Shown: positions 33,801-42,759, counted from the first letter of the stretch. The stretch is DNA of 64,000 nt from Moesziomyces globuligerus (GCA_030849465.1 JARVLF010000007.1:62001-126000); one strand, 5' to 3'. Translations and numbers: made by a program. The notes: generated by a model from the sequence alone, not told the origin.

Positions 33801-34443
33801 CTTCTGCGACGACAAACGAGTAGCGTGTGCGGAGGGTAGCGAGGACCTCTGGGGGAGCGTTCTGGACCTTTTCGGTGGGGACGACGTCGTAGAAGCGGTG
33901 GATGTAGCGGTCGTAGAGCTGGTAGTAGTAGAAGTGATCCTCCTTCTTCTTCCACTGGGTGACGTCGGGAGCAGTGCCGGAGCCGATGAGGTCGCGGTGA
34001 CGGACCTCGCAGATGCCGCGTACGTTTTCGAGGCTGAAGACGTCCGAGTGCATGGTGGCGACGAGCAGGCGCGGGTCGTTTGTGCTGCGGAGGCTGATGT
34101 CGCGCATGCGGAGGAAGACGTTGGCGCGGACCTGCAAGGTGCCGGAGGAGCTGGCGAGTGCGGCGGCACCGCTACGAGACGAGGCGGCGGTGACGAACTC
34201 CATGACCCTGGCGATCATGTAAGGCTCACCGGCACCGGGAGCCCAGGCGGGAGAGAGGTAGATGTGATCGTTGATGCCGATCATCTTGCCATCTCGGATC
34301 GCGACGCGGGTGACGGGAGCGGCGGCCTTTGTGGTGGAGGTGGACGGGGCCGAGGCATCGAGAAGCGCCTGCTGCTGCTGTTGCTGCTGTAGGCCCGACT
34401 TGGAGGCAGTCAAGCCTGTCGCGGCGAGGGAGGAGGTGGACAT
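30859..34443 (-). CDS. Snt2-type chromatin regulator (BAH, PHD, GATA-like and extended PHD fingers)
   Basis: 1194 residues from ATG 34443, one exon of 3.6 kb. In order: poly-Gln (19-25); BAH domain (about 53-190); first PHD finger (CAVC...CDTC...HMKC...CAPC, 228-274); a long linker with the NRWPYRYFG box; a helical SANT/ELM2-like stretch (about 530-650); a GATA-like finger CAMC...CVNC (from 707); a second PHD (CVMC...CRQC...HQGC, from 814); an extended PHD module (CNNWAHVLCAVW... CSICHD...CRKTFHVACAH, from 943); and a C-terminal CANCHTRFSPFWW...CCNFC finger. This matches Snt2, which reads histone H3 and works with the Ecm5 demethylase and Rpd3 deacetylase in yeast, and with Lid2 in fission yeast. 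Nuclear. Confidence 0.9.
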   Translation of the reverse strand: MSTSSLAATGLTASKSGLQQQQQQQALLDASAPSTSTTKAAAPVTRVAIRDGKMIGINDHIYLSPAWAPGAGEPYMIARVMEFVTAASSRSGAAALASSSGTLQVRANVFLRMRDISLRSTNDPRLLVATMHSDVFSLENVRGICEVRHRDLIGSGTAPDVTQWKKKEDHFYYYQLYDRYIHRFYDVVPTEKVQNAPPEVLATLRTRYSFVVAEAGMINDLTDALRGCAVCHRWASGPESVRCDTCKKFFHMKCLNPPLLSKPAKGYSWTCAPCSRRHEQDVEQSLQNGGQLLAAASAAASAAAASPSTSSQPRHQITATATKSRGSIRGRGRSSYPRRGVAGRGDDMASASNTPDGTPAPERTSDDLRGTRCFNRWPYRYFGQHTNAMDVLDPHDSVYPIATTRLGPKYQASLPTWDEQKDAGLGVHCRGKEKAKEDEVAAGATAAAAGAAEDGAATSASAVPGASAAPAAPAATATVVSHKKKGRPFKRKREANERSDTPTTGSSTPAMAPVQIASEPPEFERGGDQSIEPIFLPEVAQKEEVLDAYLQAVRAHFKAVPPHHVDLINRALMTFTDKHGDPVQALMSMSASTMKQLRIAHWSTKEAKQFEAGIAQVNSDMKQLKKFIPTKKVSEIVRHFVVWKVQRIKADLEALQQTKPASGSKKANAANGASAPAPPPKPTTSRAVSPSLSVYGDGEPSGASTSCAMCSTTSSRIWYKGPASLANRVLCVNCGLYWRKYAAETFNPDLVSVNTRNKSGTAIAASTAASEDGLGVAPPSKVLRTSRDGKATTPGASGSNPAPPVVPRPEPLKCVMCKRIEPKKKLAQCRQCSLSVHQGCYGLTDHEIEMDVWMCDPCNNETTQEAALLPRCILCSPLAQEEAAAISAKHAQAATGEKAPRGRPKAVVVSDSGGDAIKKESAAAAVAVKAPLGALDAFKPTECNNWAHVLCAVWMPEVVFSDVTRLKLVESCGNLPAWRYEAECSICHDARGACVSCSDPNCRKTFHVACAHNHQPAYTLGFEIIPVKSTRRDVISTLTFKGESGHMVPQIWCREHKELAKTKKLYDLAEVDPKTLLTSLQMFVRSNKHLAVPASSSNPLVGETSYALLRRAKRYDSLLPIPPPVAKITTPAPVKHKACANCHTRFSPFWWPLPLDAHQPKVKDEDDIDPRPRLCCNFCHQTHYKPATSAAVSL

Positions 34444-34879
34444 GGCGGCGGAGGTGGTGGGTGATGGTGGGCGCAAGTACCGACGCGGGCGCGATCACCT
34501 CGTCGTCGCCGACCACGACCTCGGCGGAGTGCGCAGACGATAGGAAAAAAAAAAGGAAGAAAAGAAAGGGGCGGGGCGGGGATGGGAAAGTGGGTGGGAG
34601 AGAAGAGAAATGGCGTGGCAGAGCGCGACGGCGATGGAGAAGGCGCCGAGGGATGCCGGATGCCGACGAGAGGCAGCTGGGACGGGTGGTGAGGAGCGGG
34701 GAGATGGGAAGCAACAAGGGCGAGGTGCGCGGGAATTTTGAGAGCGAGAAGGAAAGCGGCGGCGGACAAAGCTGTAGGGGAGGGAGCTACAGCAGCGAGA
34801 TTACACGTGGGTGGGGTGGAGCGAGGCGAGGAATGTCGGACGAGACATGCAGGGCGAACGGACGAGGATGAGTGTGGAC

Positions 34880-35150
34880 GAAGGAGGTAGATGCGGACGA
34901 CGACGACGGCGAGGAGTGCAGTGGAGAGGAGGAGGAGCATGCGAACGAGGCGGGTGAGCGAGGTTGAGTGGGTGTGACATGGGCCGAGCAGATGTTGGAC
35001 GTACGGGTACAGTACGATAGCCAACAGCGCCCAAATGGATGCGTTGCCAGGTGCGAGGAAAAAAGCGAGAATTGCATTCAGGCGGCCGAGCGCAAAAAAG
35101 GCCAAGCACGGCAAGACGGCCAAACAGCAAGAGGTCAGCCATTGCTCAGC
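34880..35150 (-). other. Hydrophobic open stretch, possible exon of an unrecognised membrane protein
   Basis: The minus frame that opens after TGA 35153-35151 encodes about 90 residues with two or three membrane-helix-like segments (LPCLAFFALGRLNAILAFFLA, ASIWALLAIVLYPYVQHLL, MLLLLSTALLAVVVVRIYLL) and synonymous codon use like real genes here. There is no ATG before the first helix, so it would need an upstream exon; a possible donor (AAG|GTACGT) occurs near 35475, but the implied intron is about 330 nt, longer than any other in the window. It overlaps the start of the Snt2 gene if read to its end. It could equally be chance. Confidence 0.2.
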
Positions 35151-35700
35151 TCAAAGGGATGGTGCAGCATGCAGGTCTCGCACGCCAGCCCCGCCAGTCG
35201 GCCAGCCAGCCGTGCTGCAGAGGCCATCGCAGCAGCAAGCGCAGCAGAGCAGGGCATGCATATTGCTGAGCTCGGTCAGGCAGCACAGATGGAAAGAAAG
35301 AAAAGGGGAGGGGGGGGCGACAGGTCGAACACCACTTGTGGCAGCGGTCCACACACCAGCCTCGACCCCGAGGGGCGAGGGCTCAACGGCTCATCGCCAG
35401 GGAGGCAGGAGCAAAGTACGATGGGAGCGAAACGAACGACACAAGCCATGGAGCGGGGACAGGCGGCAACGTACCTTGGTCTGCGATGATGGAAGCCGCA
35501 GTGGAGAGGACGCTGGATCTTGGACTCGGCCTACGGTATGAAGGAGCGATACAGCGATGGCGAGGGGCGCACTGGGGATTGTGGGGGTCAGGAGCTTGGA
35601 GCGTGGGGGCGAACAGGGCTTGCAAGGTTGACGCTGCCTTGTCGCTTTGCGGTGATGGCTTGCTGTGCTGAGCGCGGACGAGTGGGCCTTGAATCGCTCT

Positions 35701-35750
35701 GCTGTGCTCTGCTGTGCTCTGCTGTGCTCTGCTGTGCTCTGCTGTGCTCT
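35701..35750. repeat. (GCTGTGCTCT)5 minisatellite
   Basis: Five perfect 10-bp copies with a half copy just before (35696-35700), in the spacer between Snt2-type and SMP genes. Confidence 0.95.
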
Positions 35751-36287
35751 TCCCCTGAGCGGCTTGTCAACGCACTCACTCGAGCTCAAGCGCAGAGCCT
35801 CTAGCACTTTTACCGCCGACTTGGAGCGCGCTTGCCGCTGCCAACTCGAATTTTGACACGAGCCTGCAAAGGAGTGCAGCCGAGACAGAGAGCCTTGGAC
35901 ACGCACAGTGCCGCATCGACAATGGCAATGCGCACCACACAAGCACGCACACACAAGGCTTTGTGATACCCGGCGAGGCTCAACATTAAGTCTGCCTCTG
36001 CAACGATGCGCGCCGGTTGACCGCAAGCCGTCCTGGCCCAGTTGAAGCACAGCCGCTCATCTCGTATCGTCAGAATTGGGGGGGAATGGGCACATTGAAT
36101 TACCATGCTCTCTCGATCGATCGACAGCTCGGTACAGAGCGAGACGAGACACAAGCCTATGACTAGAGCGCGCATGATATGGCCAAAGTGAATGCTAAAC
36201 GTCGGCCGGCCCAGGGAGGGAGGGGGAGAGAACATTTGCCAGATGGGCAGAGAACGGAGCAGGAGGCTGGAGAGCAGCGTCGACGGT

Positions 36288-36479
36288 CTAACGACTCTTG
36301 GCACGATCACCGGCCGACTGGCCGCGAGCAGCAAAGGAGCCTTTGCCCGTGTCGTGGCCGTTGGTGGCCTGGGTGGACTGGATGCGGCTAGCAGCCTCCT
36401 TGGTCATGGGAGTCTTGACGACGTTGGAGGGAGAATGCGCATGGCCCTTGGAGGGAGTCGAGTCGGACTTGGACGACAT
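36288..36479 (-). CDS. Small SMP-domain protein
   Basis: 63 residues from ATG 36479 to TAG 36288. The central part TPMTKEAASRIQSTQATNGHDTGKGSFAARGQSAGDR carries the SMP (seed maturation protein) motif: T-x-E-A-A-S-R-I-Q-S-x-x-A, then GxFAARxQSA. SMP proteins are small hydrophilic polypeptides of the LEA kind found in plants, bacteria and as single short copies in fungi; protection against desiccation or stress is the family association, not shown here. Its ATG is only 15 nt after the stop of the upstream frame, and no separate promoter-like element is evident between them. Confidence 0.75.
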   Translation of the reverse strand: MSSKSDSTPSKGHAHSPSNVVKTPMTKEAASRIQSTQATNGHDTGKGSFAARGQSAGDRAKSR

Positions 36480-36494
36480 GTTGATCGCGCGCGA

Positions 36495-36815
36495 CTAGTC
36501 CTCGAAAGTGCTCTTGAGAACCGGCTGCTGAGCCTCCTGTGGCGCAGCGTCCTTGGGGGCGTCGTTGGGAGCGTCCTTGCAGGTGTCCTTGCAGGTGTCC
36601 TTGCAAGCGTCCTGGGGCTTGTCTTGCGGGGCGTCGCTGGGGGCGTCCTGGTCACGAGAGTCGTCGATGGACTTCCTGATGCCGGCGGTGATCTCCTCGA
36701 CCGAGGGGATGACGATGCTAGGGGGCTCGGACGAAGCGGGCTTGATCTCGGCGACGGGCTGCTCCTCGAGAATAGGCTGCTCCCTAACAGGAATGGGCTC
36801 GGAGTTGGAAGACAT
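36495..36815 (-). CDS. Small acidic repeat protein, first ORF of a possible bicistronic unit
   Basis: 106 residues from ATG 36815 to TAG 36495. The first half is Pro/Glu-rich (SNSEPIPVREQPILEEQP), the middle has VEEITAGIRKSIDDSRD, and the C-terminal half is a DAP/CKD repeat (SDAPQDKPQDACKDTCKDTC, then KDAPNDAPKDA). It is hydrophilic, probably unstructured, and has no signal peptide. I do not recognise the family. A TATA-like GTATAAGTA on the minus strand near 36937-36945 lies about 120 bp upstream, and it is the only obvious promoter element for this frame and the SMP frame that follows. Confidence 0.6.
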   Translation of the reverse strand: MSSNSEPIPVREQPILEEQPVAEIKPASSEPPSIVIPSVEEITAGIRKSIDDSRDQDAPSDAPQDKPQDACKDTCKDTCKDAPNDAPKDAAPQEAQQPVLKSTFED

Positions 36816-38219
36816 GTAAGAGTTGAGGAGAGCTTGGAGGTATCTGAGTAGCTTGAGAATGGTTGCGATTGGGGTTGTGGATGGAGGAGAGGGTGAGGAG
36901 AGACGAGCGAGAAGGGGGGACGAAGAGGGGCCAGTACTTATACCTTTGAGCGCCTACCTAGCTGGCACAAAGACCTCGTCCGAGCCCATGCTGAGAGCAG
37001 TCGCATGTCGCGAGGTCGTCAGCATCAAGTCGCTACTCTGACAAGTGGTGGGGACGGCAGACCTGCCCGAGCCAGTTGTTTTGGAGCGGTGGACGACGGC
37101 TGAGCAGCGACTGGCCAGCGATGCGCAGTTGCGGCGCACTCTTGCTTGCGAGCGCGTACCCTGTCGTGCGCAGCGACGCAAGGTCGAGCCGTCCACCACC
37201 GGAATCGCGCAAAGCCTATCATGCGCAGAGCCCAGAGCAAGTGACACCCGACGTGGCACGGTCGCATCATCTGCACTGGCCAGCTGCTCAGATGGGTCTT
37301 GCGCAGCCGCCGGCGCTCGACGGAGGCTGGGTGGGCGTTTCGTGAACGAGCAAAGTGCGCTCCGTCGGCTCAGCACGATCTAGCTCGACCGCGCGCTTCG
37401 AGTCCCTTTGAGATCACTTTCGCATACTTGTCAGCGTGAGAAGATGGCCGTCGGCGCACGGAGACGACTGGAGGCCATGACCGACCAAGAGCGCAGCGAG
37501 CATGCTCAGCTTCAGCTTGCTCAGCTTCAGCTTGCTCAGCTTGGCAGGCGAGCGTGCGCGGGCGGCCGGGGGGCGGCGATTTTGGACGGCGCGAATCTCC
37601 TCATGCACTTCCGAAGCAACCTTTGCGGCTCTCGTGGCCAATTCTGCGCCGCGCCAAGTTGGAAAGCGCGACGACAGCAGCAGCGAGACACCTCGCCAAG
37701 ACCCACCGTGCTAGCGTGTTAGGCGCTGTCTCTAACACTCTAATGTCGAAAATGGTTTGGGGGATGACGCACTTTTCGATGTGCTGTGCCTCGGTGACAC
37801 GCTCAGCTCAGGCACGCAGCCATGCTTTTATCCTTCTGATTGCAACAATGCTGCGGCTTGCTTCGACGAGGCCAACAGCTCAGCCCAGCTCGGCCGAGCT
37901 CAGCTGGATCTGGCATCGCGATGATCTTCTCTCAGGCCACGGCCGAGCAGAGGTGTTGGTGGTGACAGCAGCCTGGATGCGGTGGTGTGCGAGCGTGGTT
38001 GGTGCGCAGGTCATGTGGAGCGCGGCGCATGATAACCGTTTCCGACTTTGCGGGCACTGGGCCAGTGCTGGATGGCGTGCAGCGAGCTGCAGCGGCAGTG
38101 CGCATTCACTCTGACCCCACATCCTCTCGTCCCCCCTCTTTCTCCACACTCGACTCACACCATCGCCCTTCGTCCTCGCCCTCGTACCTTATGGCCAGCC
38201 ATCTTGCCTGCACCCCATC
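36816..38219. promoter_or_regulatory. Divergent intergenic region
   Basis: 1.4 kb between the small-ORF unit and the WD40 gene. CTCAGCTTCAGCTTG repeats occur at about 37505-37540. A TGTTAG/CTAACA inverted repeat at 37716-37738 is followed by TAATGTCGAAAA. The last 100 bp are C/T-rich leader ahead of the WD40 start. No gene supported. Confidence 0.45.
37716..37738. promoter_or_regulatory. Perfect 7-bp inverted repeat, 9-nt spacer
   Basis: GTGTTAG (37716-37722), spacer GCGCTGTCT, CTAACAC (37732-37738), then TCTAATGTCGAAAA. The half-site and following sequence resemble the element upstream of CAP2 (CTAACA, then CCAATGTCAAAA). It lies about 480 bp upstream of the WD40 gene and 900 bp upstream of the small-ORF unit. 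Confidence 0.45.
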
Positions 38220-40034
38220 ATGACGCGCGGCGTGGAGCACATCGACGCCGTGCCGGACGTCATGCCCGCACGCGTCAACATCCACCACCTCCAGCTCCGC
38301 GACCTCCTCCAGCCCACCGGCCTCAAGGACAACGTCCTCTTTGTCAGCCGCCTCCAGGTCGAACACGCCGACTTTACCAATCCGCTCAAGCCACCCTCGG
38401 TCTACTGCACGCTCGACTTCCAGCCCAACTGCCTCACCACCGGCTCCGGTCTCCTTGCTGCCGGAGGCCAGCATGGCGAACTCGCACTCAGGCCGCTCCA
38501 TCCCGCTTCCCTCGCCGCACATGCCAGGCTCGATCCAACGTGTGCAGACAGAGGCCCCGCTCCCTGGTTGCTGAGGACGCCCACGGGCGGCTCGATCAAC
38601 AACGCCATCTCCATCCAGCCCGATCTCAACGCCGCGGCCGCGTCGACGCACGCCAAGTTCGAGACCGGCGATCCGCTCGCGCACGTCTACACGCCGTGTG
38701 CGCGTGACGAGCCGTCGTCGTCGTCGTCGTCGTCATCGGCGAATGTGGCGCGGCCCGGGTTGCTGTTTGGCGACGAGCAGATGGAGTCCGAGCTTTCGCA
38801 GAGCGTGTTTGAAGAGCTCGCGGCCGCCTATGGCTTTGATCCGGCTTCGGCGAATCGCAGTTCACGCTGGCGACGCACCTCGCCTGTTCGTGCGCGGCGC
38901 ACCTCCTCCCACGCCCTGCCTACCGCCGTGGCGCAGGCGATCGCACCCATCAAAGTCATGGTCTCCAACAACGACCAGTCGATCAAGCTCTACAAGCTCC
39001 GTCCGCCCAAGACCTCCTCGGGGGTTTCGGGGTCGGGGTCGGGACGTATCGAGTCTGGGTTGCCCGGTCTGTCGCGCAATACGACGCTTCACTTTCCCAC
39101 CGCGATCAACCACTCGTCGTTATCGCCCGACCAGCGTACGCTCATCGCCGTCGGCGATACGCCCGATGTGTTTATCCACAGCGTCGCGCGCTCGGGCGAA
39201 CACGTCCAGGTCGCCACCTACACGGCGAGCAGCGATGCGTGCTTCAGCACCTCCTGGTCTCCCGACGGCAGCAAGTTCGCCGTCGCCAGTCAGGATGGCA
39301 TCGTTTCGGTCTGGGATGTGCGCAGCAGTCGTAGGTTGGCAGCGCTGACGACGAGTCAGGCGAGTAGTAGCAGTGGCAGTGGAGCAGCTCGCGTGGTCAA
39401 GTTCTCTCCGGACGGAAGGTTTCTGGCGTATACCGAGCATCGTAACTTCTTCCACGTCGCTGATACCGTGACGTTTCAAGAGACGCAGACCATTGCGGCT
39501 CCTACTGTTGCTGTCGAGTCGTCGGTGGGTGCGGTGGGTGCGGTGGGTGCGGCGGGAGGGGGATGGAATGAACTTGCCTCGGGACCTGGACGAAGGATTC
39601 CACTCGCCGGGAGTTCCATGCTTGGGGCAGAGGCGGGGGCGGATAGGTTTAGGTTGTTGACAGGAGGTGATGAGGCGATTGCAAGGGATCGGGAGAGGAG
39701 GTCGATGATCCATGCGACGTTTATGCGCGAGTGGAATCGTGCCATTAATCTCGTCGACCGTGGTCCTACGGCGAGACTTGACGGTAACGACGAACCGGCA
39801 ACAGGTAGGGGTTCGAATTACTTTCCTGATCTTATGGCCTGGGGTCCTGGTGGTCCTGGTGGTAATGTCTCTGGCATAGGAACGGGTGTGGGGACGGGTG
39901 GTGGTGCGGTAAACATCAGTGGTATGTGTTGGGATGCTGACTCGGAAGCCATCTTTGTCTCGACCGAACGCGCGATTGCAAAGTACACAGTCGCCGATCC
40001 CAGGATCTCGGTCGCAGACGCCGCCTTGCTCTAA
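38220..40034 (+). CDS. WD40-repeat protein with DUF2415-like C-terminus
   Basis: 604 residues, single exon, ATG 38220. An N-terminal segment (NIHHLQLRDLLQPTGLKDNVLF) precedes scattered WD-type blades: SVYCTLDFQPNCLTTG...GGQHGELAL, KVMVSNNDQSIKLYKL, INHSSLSPDQRTLIAVGDTPDVFIH, FSTSWSPDGSKFAVASQDGIVSVWDV and VVKFSPDGRFLAYTEHRNFFHVAD. The last two with the closing ICWDADSEAIFVSTE-like GMCWDADSEAIFVSTERAIAKY match the uncharacterised fungal WD40/DUF2415 group. A poly-Ser run is encoded by a TCG repeat near 38713-38736. Probably one seven-bladed propeller with disordered inserts; role unknown. Confidence 0.8.
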   Translation: MTRGVEHIDAVPDVMPARVNIHHLQLRDLLQPTGLKDNVLFVSRLQVEHADFTNPLKPPSVYCTLDFQPNCLTTGSGLLAAGGQHGELALRPLHPASLAAHARLDPTCADRGPAPWLLRTPTGGSINNAISIQPDLNAAAASTHAKFETGDPLAHVYTPCARDEPSSSSSSSSANVARPGLLFGDEQMESELSQSVFEELAAAYGFDPASANRSSRWRRTSPVRARRTSSHALPTAVAQAIAPIKVMVSNNDQSIKLYKLRPPKTSSGVSGSGSGRIESGLPGLSRNTTLHFPTAINHSSLSPDQRTLIAVGDTPDVFIHSVARSGEHVQVATYTASSDACFSTSWSPDGSKFAVASQDGIVSVWDVRSSRRLAALTTSQASSSSGSGAARVVKFSPDGRFLAYTEHRNFFHVADTVTFQETQTIAAPTVAVESSVGAVGAVGAAGGGWNELASGPGRRIPLAGSSMLGAEAGADRFRLLTGGDEAIARDRERRSMIHATFMREWNRAINLVDRGPTARLDGNDEPATGRGSNYFPDLMAWGPGGPGGNVSGIGTGVGTGGGAVNISGMCWDADSEAIFVSTERAIAKYTVADPRISVADAALL

Positions 40035-40701
40035 CTCCTCCCCCACCTCCTCGTGGCCTAGAGCAAAGCAATCTTGAATCCATCATCAACCCCCGCTTGC
40101 AATGCTCATCTTCCTCCCCAAAGTCAGTGCGAAAGGGCCGAGAGCAAACCCGGCCTCCCTGTCCAAGTGGAATCATGTCTGGCCAATGCACCGACACATT
40201 TCGCCCCCTTTTCGCCCTTGTCTTGCTCCGCACCCAGCCGAAATCAGCGTAGCGAGTGTGATCAACCCCGATGAGCCCGTACCCGCCTGGCCTTCCTCAC
40301 CGCCATCACACCCTCATCCCCTCGTCGGTGAATGAGCAGGTGACCACGCATCGCATCTCCATCCCAGACGTGAGTTCGGCACGAGACTCCTCGACCGCAT
40401 CACCCTCCCTCCCATTCCTCATCCACATCGCCCCTGACTTCCTTCCCCTGTGAGCCTCCATCGCAACTTCATGCCACAGCCACGCGCAAAGACCACGCGC
40501 CAAGGTAAAGAGATGCGAGACAACTAGAATAGACGAACTAGACGAGATACGAGATATGCGCTGCGGGTTTGCTTAAAAGTACAAATGTGGATACGAACGG
40601 TCAAATGTGCGGATGTGCGGATGTGCGGATGTGTCGGATGTGTGCGTCTGTGTGGGTGTGCGTGGGTTCAAAACGATCAGGGCAAGACTAGCTCGCGCGC
40701 T
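40035..40701. other. Intergenic 3'-3' spacer
   Basis: 667 bp between convergent WD40 and cyclin genes. GGATGTGCGGATGTGCGGATGTG repeats occur near 40610-40640. No coding signal. Confidence 0.5.
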
Positions 40702-42759
40702 TCAGTAGCGAATCAGCAGCGGGTCAACGTAGTGCGCCTCGGCATTGTTGAAGGGCGCGTGCGGCGCTTGCACCGCGTACTGAGGGTAGCCGTGCAGCAT
40801 GGCTTGCTTCGTCGTGTAGCCTGCATAGTACGGCGAGAAGGCATCGATCGGCGGCGTCGGGTACGGCGTCGTCGTTGCCAACGGCTTGCGGATCGCCACC
40901 AGCTCGGCGGCTTCGTGCATAGGCTGAGCACCGACCACGCTGCCGTCCATGATGGCCACGGGTCGTTGCGAGGGCTGCCAGTGGAAGTAGTCGCTCTGGC
41001 ATGCAATCGGCGCGGGCATGTGCACGCCCAGGATGCCACGGTCATAGCCGGCTGCGAGCTGCCAGTAGGCAAGCGGATGCGGCTTCGACGGCATGCCACC
41101 AGCGCCTGCGGGCTGCTGCATCACGAATGGCGCAAGCAGCGTGTTGGGCGTCGAGACCAGCGGCTCAAACACCGAGCGCGGGCACGGCTGGGCGAAAGGC
41201 GGGCTCAGGCCGTAGTTGCGCGAGGTCGAGCCATAGGCGTGCAGCGCTCGGTCGTCGTCGAGCTGGCGGCGCTTTGTGCTGCGCTCGGGCGAGGGTGTCT
41301 GGCAGTAGAGCGGCTCGCTCGGTGAGCTGCTCTGGTCGTACTGGCCATAGCTCCTCTTGGCGCCGACCGATGCAAAAGGTTGCTGGGCGCCGTTGTGAAT
41401 CGCCTGCAGCGACCTCGAGTTGCAGTCGGCCGAGGACGCGGCGGGCGTGAGGTAGCCGGCGTGATTCATGATGGCCTGAACGCCAGCGTCCACCTCGAAG
41501 CGCGGCGGCAGCGTTGTCAGCGGGGCCGAGGCAGGCGCGGCAGCATACATGTGGCTGAGGTGGCTGGTAGCACCGGATGGCGACGAGCGAGGACGCGACT
41601 CCACGCCGAGCTGCTCCGGTGACCAGGATCGCGACTGGCTCACGCGCGAGTTGTGGGCGATGCGTCGCGGGGCGTCGTAGACGGCCGACAGACCAGGCGC
41701 TTGGTGCGGGTGCAGCAATGCCGACGAATTGGGCTTGGAGGAGACGGGCGATGGGACGAGGCTGTGCTGGCGGAGCGCCGCCTGGCGTGCCTTGTCGGCC
41801 TCGTGGGCGCAGAGCGCAAGCTGTCGGCGCTCGGCGAGGATCTCGAGCGTGCCGATCCAGCTGCGGAAGTCGGTGTCGGAAGCATGGATGTTGGACGAGA
41901 GGCCGAGCCAGAACTCGATCTCCATTTTGGTGACGTCCTTGAGCTTGAGGCCAGAGAGCTCGGACCAGGTCTTGTTGGTGTAGGTGTGGTCGTCGAGGAA
42001 CTTGTTGGCGAGCATGAGCGCGGTAACAAAGAGACGGAACTCGCTGCCGTCCTGACCGCGCAGGCCGGGGTTCTTGGACTTGAGTCGGTGAATGTAGAGG
42101 AGAGCGAGGATGATGACCGACTTGGAGACCTGGGTGGTGTTGAGCATGTTGCGGACAAAGTCGGTGAAGCGACGGCGCGGAAAGAGGCGGAGGGTGCGAG
42201 GGTCGTTGGATCGCTCCGAGGCGCTGGGCCGTGAGCGGCTACCGGCGTCTACGGCGGAGCGTGCGTGCGCCTCGACGGCATTGTGAAGGTCGCGGACCGA
42301 GAAGGAGACGGCCTCGGAGAGGCTGCCGAGGCTGAGCTTCTTCGAGTGTCGCTTGGCGGTGGGCGAGTTGGTGATGGAGAGGCGGCCGGGACGACTGGTT
42401 GGGCTGGAGACGGCTGTAGCGGAGAAGCTGGGCTCGTGGATGTCGATGCCGCTGAACCAGATGTAGCAGACCATCTGAGCGCACCATTCGCTGACCGAAG
42501 TGGAGGACTTGAGGTCAGCGTCGTCACTGGAGGCTTTGGCGGGCGCAGCTGCTGTGGCCTGCTCGACCTCGGCGTCGGATTCCGAGGTGACGGGAACGGC
42601 GACGATGGCGTCGGCCTGCTTGGTGTTGGAAGCGTGCTTGGACTTCTTGTGCGATCGTGGCCAGTTCTCCTTGCCAAAGTAGGCGCCTTCGCGGGGCAGG
42701 TCCTTGCCGAGTCCGCCGGACAAGGAAAGCGCCGATGGTGGCTGTGCGACGTATACCAT
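40702..42759 (-). CDS. Pcl/Pho80-family cyclin, Clg1-like
   Basis: 685 residues from ATG 42759, one exon. The cyclin box is split: EWCAQMVCYIWF (91-102) gives its first helix, then a Ser-rich insert (about 105-190), then FTDFVRNMLNTTQVSKSVIILALLYIHRLKSKN (198-230), FRLFVTALMLANKFLDDHTYTNKTWSELSGL (241-271) and MEIEFWLGL (279-287). This wording is typical of PREG/Pcl cyclins, and the first helix with CxxIWF plus the large size fits Clg1. Such cyclins activate Pho85-type kinases (Pho85 or, for Clg1, also Cak1-linked longevity control). The C-terminal 350 residues are Pro/Tyr/His-rich and disordered. Confidence 0.85.
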   Translation of the reverse strand: MVYVAQPPSALSLSGGLGKDLPREGAYFGKENWPRSHKKSKHASNTKQADAIVAVPVTSESDAEVEQATAAAPAKASSDDADLKSSTSVSEWCAQMVCYIWFSGIDIHEPSFSATAVSSPTSRPGRLSITNSPTAKRHSKKLSLGSLSEAVSFSVRDLHNAVEAHARSAVDAGSRSRPSASERSNDPRTLRLFPRRRFTDFVRNMLNTTQVSKSVIILALLYIHRLKSKNPGLRGQDGSEFRLFVTALMLANKFLDDHTYTNKTWSELSGLKLKDVTKMEIEFWLGLSSNIHASDTDFRSWIGTLEILAERRQLALCAHEADKARQAALRQHSLVPSPVSSKPNSSALLHPHQAPGLSAVYDAPRRIAHNSRVSQSRSWSPEQLGVESRPRSSPSGATSHLSHMYAAAPASAPLTTLPPRFEVDAGVQAIMNHAGYLTPAASSADCNSRSLQAIHNGAQQPFASVGAKRSYGQYDQSSSPSEPLYCQTPSPERSTKRRQLDDDRALHAYGSTSRNYGLSPPFAQPCPRSVFEPLVSTPNTLLAPFVMQQPAGAGGMPSKPHPLAYWQLAAGYDRGILGVHMPAPIACQSDYFHWQPSQRPVAIMDGSVVGAQPMHEAAELVAIRKPLATTTPYPTPPIDAFSPYYAGYTTKQAMLHGYPQYAVQAPHAPFNNAEAHYVDPLLIRY

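Larger units (their letters stand above)
34444..36287. other. Upstream region of the Snt2-type gene
   Basis: 1.84 kb containing the Snt2-type promoter and the 3' end of the SMP gene. CACGTG at 34804-34809 lies 360 bp upstream of the Snt2 ATG. A strongly hydrophobic open stretch (34880-35150, minus) and a decanucleotide repeat (35701-35750) are listed separately. A poly-A tract with AAAAAAAAGGAAGAAAAG near 34547-34567 is on the plus strand. Confidence 0.45.

Noticed and set aside
35701..35750. Tandem repeats considered as a CRISPR array
   Set aside because: Units are 10 bp with no spacers, and the genome is eukaryotic.
36480..36815. A cryptic intron joining the two small ORFs into one protein
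   Set aside because: No GTAAGT/GTGAGT-type donor is present in the first ORF; weak GTGAC-type donors exist, so this is unlikely rather than impossible.
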